Shown: positions 53,534-62,033 of the stretch, piece by piece
Layout: each line of letters starts with the position of its first letter
How positions within the stretch are numbered: position 1 is the stretch's first letter
Origin: Blastomussa wellsi
Taxonomy: Eukaryota > Cnidaria > Anthozoa > Scleractinia > Plerogyridae
Direction: 5' to 3'
NCBI GenBank assembly: GCA_947652115.1
Contig: OX393565.1
Coordinates: forward strand, 18,640,043 to 18,704,042
DNA: 64,000 nt
Notes under the pieces: generated by a model
Told to the model about the DNA's origin: nothing
What the model saw: only the letters and a program-made list of their open reading frames with translations
Database searches by the model: none
Translations under genes and position numbers: made by a program

Positions 53534-54833
53534 TTTGTCAATACCTTTATTGAGAGAATCTTACAGAGAATCTTAAATTTTTAGGGCCACTTAGCCAAAA
53601 TTTGTCCACGAGTGGCTTATAGGTGGTTTGAGAGATTTTAATGCTCATATTAACCATTTTAAAACTGTAGTTTTCATAGATATTTGAACCAGTTGTTAAT
53701 CAATATTCTTTAAGCAAAATCAACATCTGTACAACATATTTCAACACCGAAATTCAAAGGTTCTGCTAGGTTGAAATCTGAAGTAAAACTTTTAACAAAG
53801 TAATATGTGTCTATAGTGGTAATGAAGTAAGTAAGACAATAAATGCAAGTGCAGCCATACACTTCTGATATAAAGACCTGAAAACAAATTCAGGCTGTGA
53901 ATTATTTCAGGACTTGGTATCAGAAGTGTATGGCTGCACTTGCATTTTTTTGTCTTAAAACTTTGAATAAATTAATTATTTTAGATGAGAAAAAAGTGAA
54001 ATATCAGGAAAACTTTCTATCTTGAAACCAGGCTAAAGAATTGTCTTTAAAAACTTTTACCCTTTCAGCCCTAACATCCACATTTATATTCTCAACATTG
54101 ATCCCCATACATTTTCGATTAGGTATACCTATGGTGAGAATTATGTCTAACAATCAAAACCTTTTTCACTTGTTCTCTTCATTTTTTCTTACGACTAATC
54201 AAACAGTGTTTCTCTGTAAGGAGTTAAAGGGTTAATCAGTATAAGAATAACAATTTTGTAGTAAGTTATCTACACAGTCCATTACCTTCATTCTCAATCT
54301 ATAAGTAACCAATTGGCATGGTCTGATCTCATGCCAGCTCAGTGTTGGCTGTATGTATTGCACAATTCAGGGTTCTGAATAACTTTTTGAGACAACACAT
54401 TAGAGCATGTATGAGAACATGGAAACTGTGGCCGGGGGGGGGGGGGGGGTAACTCCCAAAGTTGATAGGAATGTGCCTCTGTGAAGTGTAGGGTTTTTGA
54501 TCAGTTTCGTCTAGGATAAGGTAGGGTATAGATATCAGAGAATTTTTTTCTAGACTATATGAGTGACTACAAGAGAAATAAAGGATCTCGGAGAATGGCA
54601 ATTCTGGAATAGGGCAGGAAGCTCTGGCATCCAGTCTAGAAAAGGGTGGCAAAATGCAGCTGAACATGGTCTAGTATAGGGTAAGTGGTATCAGAGTCCC
54701 AGTGGCACATTCCTACCCAAAAATATCCAGAGTACCCCCCCCCCCCTCAAGGGGTCCTGTGGCCCTAACAAAATGCGAACCTGTTATATTGGTATAAAGA
54801 TCAGTAATATTGGAAACTGTATCTCACTGAGTA
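53534..54833. other. ISL2EU interior between the two genes, with two further repeats
   Basis: It holds a hairpin MITE at 53832-53957 (taagacaataaatgcaagtg and cagccatacacttctgat against the inverse arm ending at tgtctta). It also holds a G-rich/C-rich bounded repeat at about 54431-54765 related to that at 16055 (ggtaactcccaaagttgata ... tccagagtacccccc). No other coding sequence recognised. Confidence 0.6.
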
Positions 54834-57800
54834 CTATACTATGTAGAGAACATGACTTAATGAAAATCCTCTTGGATGAGTGTGAAATAGTGCAAGTCCA
54901 GTTTTTCTCTGTCTGGATTCTTGCAGGCCATCATAAATGAGCCAGGTGTTTCCATGGCTAAAAACACAAATATAATGATGCCCATTCCAGAGTGTTGCAC
55001 TGTGGAGGTACAGTACCTTTCCCTGAAAAGTGATGGTTTGTGGTAAATCCTTAATGTCTAGGTTTCACTTTCTACTTAGTAGGTCAACAGAAAAAACAAA
55101 GAAGTTTTTGAAAGACAAACATGAGCGTGGAAAACTTGTCCTCACCCCAGAACAATGCCAAGACACAGACTGTGTACCATCATCACGGAGAGTTGTATCT
55201 GAATGACATGGTATACCATTTGAAGGCTTGTTGGGAAACCTTCTCTGGCACTGACTTACCCTTGGATTGAGCCAATCTTGAAGGGAAGTATTAAAAGTGT
55301 TTTCTTTCGTAGAAGTGCCAAGGGAGATACCATATGATGTATAAGTGGTAAGCACTGTGGGACATGAAGGTAAACTACAGCAACTGGTGACAGCAGTAGC
55401 CAAAAATGGTTGAATGATTTTAAGCAAATAATCAGCTTCATTTCCATAAAGATCTATAACTCCCTTCTTTACTGCTGGTACTGTAGGCACACATTCAAGT
55501 TTTGCATCTCCATATTCATGGTGATCTACCAAAGAGAGTGCTGTTTTGATCACATTGCCTGCACCACCAAGATCATCAAGATTTATTCTGCCAGATTTTA
55601 CTAGTGCCTGAAATATCATCAACCAGTTATCAACTGGGCAGGTGTTAGCCAATACTATGCCATGTCTTGTTGTACCACCCCAAGGTATGACTTCAAGATC
55701 AGTAGGTAGAATTCCAATGAAAGCAGGAATACTTGATTCAGAAGTACATGTGGCAAGGAAATTTGCAATGTCAAGTTCATCTTTTGAGTGTTGTAATGTA
55801 CAAGTTGCACCTTTTGGCAGGTCACTGTTGGGGGTACCTGGTGGATTAGTGGGGCTTGCTGCAGCTGGTAGTTCTTGGCTGTCAGGGGCATTGGGTGGTA
55901 AAGTAGGGCCTGTTGAAGCTGCTGGTATCCCTGTGTTAAGTGTAGTCAAATACGCGGTGGGCTGTGTTACATCTGACGGCAGATCTCTGCTGGGTGTGAT
56001 CAGTGGTACACTGGCCTTTGTTGCAGCTGTTGGTATAGGGGGTGATACAGTGGGCTTAGTTGTAGGTGGGGGTTGGTCACTGTTTGATGTGGATTCTGGT
56101 TTGCAGACATTGGTGACAAATGGTGACAGAATGTCAAATGCTGGTTGTGTCAATTCATTAAAAAAGTCACTTGGCAACACAAATGGTAAGAGATCTCTGG
56201 GGACCTTCATCTGAAAAATTTCAGGTGCTACAACTCTTTTCCAAAAAGGTGTTAGGACACTTAACATGTCTGCGATAAATTTTTCATCCCTGTATATCCT
56301 TTCTATTGACACTGGTCCATTCTTAGCATACAGCACAAAATCACAGAAGGCTCTTTCTGTTACTAGTAACTGCATTTGAATTTGATAAAAGTAAGCATGG
56401 CTTTTTTTAAGGGTGCACTTGTTATCTTTGATAGAAAAACACTGTCTGTTGATAACATCTTTAGAAATCAGACTTCCCTTATCAGTACAAACAGCAGCTA
56501 TGCTATGTTCCTTGAATAGCTTCAAAGATTTGATCTCTAGAAGTCCATCCTGTCCCAAGAGACCATCAGGTGAACAAGCAAGAAAGGGAAATTTGGGGTT
56601 GACCCACAATCCAGAAGGACTCACATGTTGTTTTGTTTGGGTTTCATATTTGGATATGGCATCTGCCTCACTCTCTAAACCATATTTCATCCAATAACTT
56701 TGCGGTTTGTCACCGTTAGTGTTCCAAATATTGGATGAAATGTATTTCTTTGATGAAGCTGATGCATCGTTTGATCCTTCCTTGACTTTCTTTCCAGCTT
56801 TATATGAATCAAAGCAAGTAGATGCTGTGATTCTAGGCCATCGTTCAGAATACCACTGTTCACTTTTATTTTGGGGCGTGGTACCTTCCATTTGGCTTAA
56901 ACAATCTGGAGTAAGATTAGCCATCAAATTGGAAACTTGTTGTTCTAACACAGATGTGTCTTCAAGATTGAAATCGTTATAAGTAATAGTTAATTGTGTC
57001 TCCCACATTGAAGTTTTCTTCTGGTCTGCAGAAACTGCCTGCAGGTTACGAACAAAGTTGTTGATATGGCTAATCGAGACTTTTCGATATTTGGTAGGCC
57101 TTGGATCGAAATCGATCACTTCAGTCTTTCTTTTTTTTAACTTTGATGGATACTTCGCCGCTGACAGCCTTTGTGGGGTTTTCTTTCTTTTTTTACCTTT
57201 ATTCCACGTGCATTCCTGGCTAGTACAAGGTGTTGTTGTTACTGTTCCGTTCTTATTGACATGATCGACTAGTGAAAGTAAAACTGCTACAACGTGGCTG
57301 CAGCGTCCAAGTTCTGAGGCTTTGCAGGGATCGCATGAAGCATGTATTACTGCTCCGCTTTTTACTGATAGGACAACCAAAACATTGTGAGGAAAATCAG
57401 TACTCATAGAGGGCCACACATGTGCTTTAACGAAGTAATAATCGTCCGTCTTAGTATCTGTCAAATCATGGACGAATCCAGAGTCTACGTATTTACGTCC
57501 ATTAGAAAATGGTTTGTCTGTCATGTGTCCAATACCGCTAGTAATTTGTTCGTCTGTGTCCTCCCCATGATAATTTTGCTCCCCTGGCAAAGTCGGCAAA
57601 GATTCAAGAGCATAATGGTAAACATGGCCATAGTTGAATAACGATGGTAAATCCTGCGATGGGAATGCCTTCCAACCAGACATCGGAATTAGTGGAATAT
57701 CAGTCGCAGTCTTTGTACTAGATGTAAGACTTTCAGCACTCCTTTCTCGCAAAATTTTAGCTTCAAGCCATTTCCCATTGTCTATACTTGAATCGAGGAT

Positions 57801-58022
57801 GTAATGGTTCCCGCCATTTACACAGTCCTTCACACGTGTAAGCAATTCTTCCCTTTTCCCTGCCTGTTTAAGGCCCCTACACTTTAACCAACGCCTTAGT
57901 TGCTCTACAGTATAGTTTTCAGGTTCACTCTCAAAAGTACAGCCCGGAACACCGTCATTTTCTGTCAGAATTGTGGCTTGCGCGCTTGAAGTCCTTGAAG
58001 AAACCTTCAAATTTTCCGCCAT
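54834..58022 (-). CDS. SAP-SWIM-YqaJ exonuclease with C-terminal cysteine-peptidase-like domain
   Basis: I read two exons: 58022-55260 (921 codons) and 55022-54834 (62 codons plus stop), joined in phase 0 by gtaagt and tttcag signals. The alternative unspliced frame ends at 55065 with no recognisable sequence. Domains: SAP DNA-binding (residues about 37-68, YTVEQLRRWLKCRGLKQAG); SWIM-type zinc finger (about 227-250, HASCDPCKASELGRCSH); YqaJ/lambda-exonuclease-like nuclease (about 395-600; RWPRITAST, KYGLESEADAI, FLACSPDGLL, DGLLEIKSL, YFYQIQMQLLVT). After a Pro/Thr-rich linker comes TCPVDNWLMIF (near 790), and in exon 2 GHHYICVFSHGNTWLIYDGL. The last two look like the Cys and His boxes of a papain-fold (USP-like) peptidase; this part is inference. 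The YqaJ nuclease may process transposon DNA ends. Confidence 0.85.
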
Positions 58023-58092
58023 TCCCGGGTTTGTTTGTCTGAGTCTCGCGGGGGGTCTAAATTCTTATGACGTCACTCGTGCGCTTCGCTAT

Positions 58093-58156
58093 TTCCCGCC
58101 GCCAGCCCGCGAGTATATAAATAAACGGTCAGCGGAGATCCAGCGTGAAGTACAAA
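58093..58156 (+). promoter_or_regulatory. Harbinger promoter for the Myb-like gene
   Basis: TATATAAATAAA (58114-58125) lies about 32 bases before the start at 58157, in the stretch that resumes Harbinger sequence right after the ISL2EU target duplication. The ISL2EU insertion thus landed only about 60 bases upstream of the coding start and removed the original distance to the left terminus. Confidence 0.5.
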
Positions 58157-59272
58157 ATGGCGGCCAAGGGGAAATGGTCCTGGACGATCGAGATGGTGAA
58201 AAACTTGATTGATTGCGTAAAGGAGTACAAAAGTACCTGCGAATTTAACTCTATAGACTTTAACAGTGACAAAGTGAGGCTCTATGAAGAGGTCAGAAAG
58301 GCTATGGCTTTGGTTTACGAAGAAAGTGACTTCGGTCCTCCTGAAGTTGTGGAACCTGCAAAACCTATCAAAGAGATGACCGAGGACGAGTATAAAGTCT
58401 ACAAGAAGATGCTTGACAAAGACAAGGCTATGATCAAAGTAGGCTATAATAGGGTGAAGGAAAAACTGAAGAGTGTCAGACAGGATTATTCAAAGGCAGT
58501 GATTTCTGGAACCAGAAGTGGGAGTGGGAAAATAGTGATGCAGTTCTTTGACGATTTGACATCCATCTGGGGAGGGTCTCCAGCCACAGAGCCTCTTCCG
58601 TTTGGCATAGACAGTGCAAGTTTCAGTGTTCCCACAGAAAGTGAACCCGAGCAAGTTGATCAAGTGGGAGAGGGTTCTATTGGCAGCAGCCCCAGTGCAT
58701 TAAGGTCATCCACACCATGTCCTTTCAGTGAGCTGGGAGGACAAAGTGAAGAAATGGAATGTCATGAAAGTGAATCTTCTGAAGCTGAAACTTCAAAACA
58801 AAAAGGAAAGGGGAAAAGGAAGGCAATAGCTGTTTCGGATGTACCAAAACTAATAGACAACAAGCGAAAGCATCTTGAAAAGAGATTAACCTCAGCTCAG
58901 CGAGATCAAAAGTTACTGGAAGCAGCCAAAGAAGACACATTCATGAGGAGAGAAATGATGGATTGTTTTAAAGAGTCGTCAAGAAGTACATCCCAGGCCA
59001 TTGAAAATATGTCAGAAACTATGAAAGGACTAGCCCAAGGTATCACTCAAGGCATAGCTCTACTGGCAAATGCTCTGACCAGTCAACCGCAACATACTTA
59101 TGCCTATCCATTTCAACACTTCAACCAGCAGCCAAGGTTTGAGGCAACCCACCCACACTCCTACCCCCAGTACATGTCCGTACCATCCGCTACTGCTTCC
59201 TATACCAACCATGGACCAGGTGATGAAGAAAATGTTGCACAAAACCAAAGAAGTTCATTCACCAAGCTATAA
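58157..59272 (+). CDS. Harbinger Myb/SANT-like DNA-binding protein
   Basis: The start is set at the ATG at 58157 (MAAKGKWSWTIEMVKNLIDC); the four codons before it begin with GTG. 371 aa. The N-terminal third is a Myb/SANT-like trihelix (KWSWTIEMVKNLIDCVKEYK ... NRVKEKLKSVRQDYSKA ... QFFDDLTSIWGG) with spaced tryptophans. A Ser/Glu-rich linker, a basic segment (KQKGKGKRKAIAV), a helical region (RKHLEKRLTSAQRDQKLLEA) and a Gln/Pro/Tyr-rich tail follow. In Harbinger elements such a protein binds the element and promotes nuclear import of the nuclease; both genes are needed for transposition. It is convergent with the nuclease gene and intact. Confidence 0.88.
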   Translation: MAAKGKWSWTIEMVKNLIDCVKEYKSTCEFNSIDFNSDKVRLYEEVRKAMALVYEESDFGPPEVVEPAKPIKEMTEDEYKVYKKMLDKDKAMIKVGYNRVKEKLKSVRQDYSKAVISGTRSGSGKIVMQFFDDLTSIWGGSPATEPLPFGIDSASFSVPTESEPEQVDQVGEGSIGSSPSALRSSTPCPFSELGGQSEEMECHESESSEAETSKQKGKGKRKAIAVSDVPKLIDNKRKHLEKRLTSAQRDQKLLEAAKEDTFMRREMMDCFKESSRSTSQAIENMSETMKGLAQGITQGIALLANALTSQPQHTYAYPFQHFNQQPRFEATHPHSYPQYMSVPSATASYTNHGPGDEENVAQNQRSSFTKL

Positions 59273-60064
59273 AAGTACTCAGTAGTTGGAGTTTTATATC
59301 ACCAGTTTCTTATTACTGTTTCCTTGTTCATTATGTTTTTGGGTTAGTGGAGTAGGGTGAGGAGCCTTAAGATGCCAGAATGGAAGATATACTTGATTAT
59401 CATGATGATGGAAAATCCCCACCAATCTGCTTCCTTAGCACATACCAACACAGCACTGTTAGGAAATGAAAACAATGTTTATTCTTTACACATTGTGAGT
59501 GAAAGTTTTCAAAAAATTCTGATTTGGCAAGTTCCAACCTGATTCTCAGTAAAACCCATTTACTACCAGCCTGAGGTTAAATACATCAATATCACTAGTT
59601 TAGAACTGAAGAAGTAGTTACTATGACTACCGTTAAGTGCTGTAAAGTGACTACCCATAACCCATCACTGATGGAGTGGTAATATTTGCCATAACTTGTA
59701 TTTACATTGTTGTGTTTTAAGTGAGCATAATCTTAAAGTGCCTATGAAGTGAAAAACAAGTTAAGCTCATTTAAAAGGCCTTTCAAATTGAAGAAGGATG
59801 GTGTTTTCCTCTTTCTGGTATGGATATTTTCTGGAACCACACATTTCATATTAATTAAATTAAATTGTCCAAGTTAGATGTGGTAAGTAAATAAGCTGTA
59901 ATCCACAAAATTAAACACCAAACAGAATTATCAGAATCTAGTATTAAACAAATGTTCAATTTCAACACCTTATTGTCTTTATGAGTACACACTGGAGATA
60001 ATCACTGTGGAACAGAATAATATTTATAAATTACTAAGGGGTAAGTTAGATTAACCAAAACAGA
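59273..60064. other. Between the two Harbinger genes
   Basis: Non-coding. It contains at about 59734-59830 a fragment matching the end of the foldback element at 17001 (aaagtgcctatgaagtgaaa ... aagaaggatggtgtttt). Nothing else recognised. Confidence 0.5.
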
Positions 60065-61375
60065 TCATGACGATGACAAGTGATCTGGAAGATGTTCATT
60101 TATGTAGGCTGTGATTACATTTCTGACCCGCTCTCTATCTGTGCTATTGTATGAGAAGACTCTGTCTGCTGCAGTGTTTGGCTGCATTTGTTTATCTAAC
60201 TCAATTTGCCTTTGTACATTATCGTCATCTAACCTCATACCATTTAACTCACAAAAGTTATGAAGTACAAAACATGCATATATGATCGGGGGCACATGTT
60301 CCAACTTCATGTCAATTGCTCTAGTCAAGATCTGCCACCTCTCTTTCAAACGCCCGTAGGCACACTCGATTGGATTTCTTGAAGATCGAAGTAAGTCATT
60401 GAATACAACTTGTTCATTTGTTGTACAAGTTTTGAACTCCTTCATCAGGTGGGGGAGCAAAGTGTAAGCCGGGTCACCAAGTAGCAAAACTGGCACCCTG
60501 TCATAACCTGGAAGAAGTGATTTGTACTGTAATGGAAGTGTGCCATCTCTAAACATGCAGTTAATGCGAGAGTTACTGAAGACCCGGGCATCGTGTACAC
60601 TTCCTGGCCACCTGCAGTCGACATCAATAAATTTTCCCTCAAAATCACAGATTCCCTGGACATTTAAAGTATATTTCATCTTGTATGAAAAATAATCTTC
60701 AGGATTTTCTAATGGTTGCTGAATAGGAATATGGGTGCCATCAACACAACCAAATGCTTGGGGAAACCCATGTCTTGACTCAAAATTGACAACTAGCTCC
60801 CTCATCTCTTCCTCAGTCTTGGGAAGGGTAATATACTTTGGTACAAGATAGGAGGTTATCGCTTCGCAGACTTGACACACAATTACTGATACTGTACATC
60901 TGGCTACACCAAAGGTGTTTGCTGTCATGTTAAGGGAGCCCATATCTTTCAAATAATATAAAGTCAAAGCGACCTTTTTCTCGACGGAAAGTGCAGTTCT
61001 GTTGGGCGACCTTGCGTCCGGCGAAATGTAAGGCCTAAGTTCATCCACAAGCTTCATAAAAACTTGCCTGTTCATTCGCAGATTTTCTTCCCATGCCTCC
61101 TCTGGAAGGTGACCTTGCCACAAGTTGATCCACCACTGATCTGTTCTCCCAGGTTTCTGCCAACAAGAGCGAGTCTTTCGTGCACTATGCTTTAGCTTTA
61201 CTCGGCAGACAAACTCATTTCGTCTTTGCGTGGCTTGAGCCATAAGTACCTCCTGCTGGATCTTCATTTTCAAAACAAGTGTCATTAAAATGTCAACTGC
61301 CATCGACAATAATGCAGTCAGACTGAAAAGTAAAGAGACGATGTTCACTGCTAAACCTTTCCTGTGATCCACCAT
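60065..61375 (-). CDS. HARBI1-like DDE nuclease (Harbinger transposase)
   Basis: The start is taken at the first ATG (61375, MVDHRKGLAVNIV); a longer read uses a TTG. 436 aa. The DDE_Tnp_4 domain has QAFGCVDGTHIPIQQP (first Asp, near 210), VDCRWPGSVHDARVF, VLLGDPAYTLLPHLMKEF (second Asp, near 300) and RNPIECAYGRLKERWQILTR (Glu, near 336). The helix-turn-helix-like region before it (VALTLYYLKDMGSLNMTANTFGVARCTVS) is complete. No stop or frameshift. The start lies about 125 bases inside the right terminus. Works with the Myb-like protein in cut-and-paste transposition. A hydrophobic stretch at residues about 12-35 is unusual for a nuclear protein; a later Met may be the real start. Confidence 0.92.
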   Translation of the reverse strand: MVDHRKGLAVNIVSLLFSLTALLSMAVDILMTLVLKMKIQQEVLMAQATQRRNEFVCRVKLKHSARKTRSCWQKPGRTDQWWINLWQGHLPEEAWEENLRMNRQVFMKLVDELRPYISPDARSPNRTALSVEKKVALTLYYLKDMGSLNMTANTFGVARCTVSVIVCQVCEAITSYLVPKYITLPKTEEEMRELVVNFESRHGFPQAFGCVDGTHIPIQQPLENPEDYFSYKMKYTLNVQGICDFEGKFIDVDCRWPGSVHDARVFSNSRINCMFRDGTLPLQYKSLLPGYDRVPVLLLGDPAYTLLPHLMKEFKTCTTNEQVVFNDLLRSSRNPIECAYGRLKERWQILTRAIDMKLEHVPPIIYACFVLHNFCELNGMRLDDDNVQRQIELDKQMQPNTAADRVFSYNSTDRERVRNVITAYINEHLPDHLSSS

Positions 61376-61718
61376 TTTGCCTACTGTGTAACCTGGCCAA
61401 GCCGTTCCGAGCAAGTTTGTCAAATCTCATGTAAACACTCGGTAAAGTTGTCTCGGGGGGGAGGGTTGTCCCGGGTACCCGAGACCATATAAATGGGGCC
61501 TAAGATTCCCCGACCGGGAGCGTATTTTCAGAAGAGCACTCGAAGTCAGAGATGCCACAGAGGTGAGAGTATTCACAGATTTGCCTAAGGAAATTCAAGA
61601 AAGACGCAAGAAGCAATGGCCAAAATTAAAAAAGGCCAGAGAAGATGGTAAAGTCGCCTCGTTCGATAGGAAGGAACCCGACAAGCTTTATATTGATGGA
61701 CATTTCATTCCTATTTAG

Positions 61719-62033
61719 TTAGAATGTTATGCTATGCCATACTAAACTAGTTTAGATTGAGGAATCATGGACGCTATAGAAATGTTTGTTTTTTCCCTTT
61801 TGCTTTGTATTTCGTATTCAAATTTAGGAGTAGGTATAAGGTTCCAAATCCCATGGGCTGCATGCTGGATAAAGTTATCCGCAGTCATTATATCTTATTA
61901 TTGTGCCTAGCGTTAAGTGTATTGTGTATTTGTACAACAGAAACCTCTTTACAAACCATAAGTTATCTCATATTTTCTTATTTTACGCGCAGTTCGTTAG
62001 TGAAAACTGTTCGCAAGCTTGCAAAACGAATAA
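61719..62033. other. LINE inter-ORF region
   Basis: About 315 bases between the ORF1 stop (61716-61718) and the open frame of ORF2. No further coding sequence or clear structure seen. Confidence 0.5.

Larger units (their letters stand above)
51817..58090. mobile_element. ISL2EU (IS4EU)-type DNA transposon nested in the Harbinger element
   Basis: The left end reads AGCGAAGCGCACGAG, then after a variable stretch GGACCCCCCGCGAGACTCAG, then acaaac (51817-51882). The right end is the inverse of AGCGAAGCGCACGAG and AGACCCCCCGCGAGACTCAG, acaaac (58026-58090). Flanking AT dinucleotides at 51815-51816 and 58091-58092 make a 2-bp duplication. It carries a THAP-domain DDE transposase (plus) and a YqaJ-type exonuclease (minus), the two-gene set I recall for the ISL2EU superfamily. 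Both genes look intact. Length 6274 bp. Confidence 0.88.
51573..61500. mobile_element. PIF/Harbinger transposon, autonomous type, carrying a nested ISL2EU element
   Basis: Terminal inverted repeats: the left begins GGCCCTGTTTATATGGTCTC then GGGTACCCGAGACAACCC; the right is the inverse of GGCCCCATTTATATGGTCTC then GGGTACCCGGGACAACCC. The flanks are TTA (51570-51572) and TAA (61501-61503), a TWA duplication with one change. Removing the element and one copy restores the LINE ORF1 frame. Without the nested ISL2EU the element is about 3.65 kb, a normal size, and keeps both expected genes: a Myb-like protein (plus strand) and a HARBI1-type nuclease (minus strand), convergent. GC-rich palindromic subterminal repeats (gagttgtctcg, cgagacaactcg) fill 51680-51780. 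Confidence 0.93.
50924..61718 (+). pseudogene. LINE ORF1 protein, split by the nested transposons
   Basis: The two parts are 50924-51572 and 61504-61718 (864 nt together, 287 aa). The N-terminal part has a basic Ser-rich start (MAELPSNLKRKTRNSSGSEA), a long heptad coiled coil (VEGKLDGVLEKVQCLETTL onward) and the start of the RNA-binding domain (NRRENLRFLGLPEA, FQRVHRIGKKKAG). The second part continues in the same frame (RIFRRALEVRDATEVRVFTD, FIPI stop), as in L1 ORF1 / transposase_22 proteins. L1 ORF1p acts as an RNA chaperone coating its mRNA. The frame is intact apart from the insertion. Confidence 0.85.

Noticed and set aside
58145..58156. Extended start of the Myb-like protein
   Set aside because: The upstream codon is GTG; the first ATG at 58157 follows a well-placed TATA box, so it is preferred.
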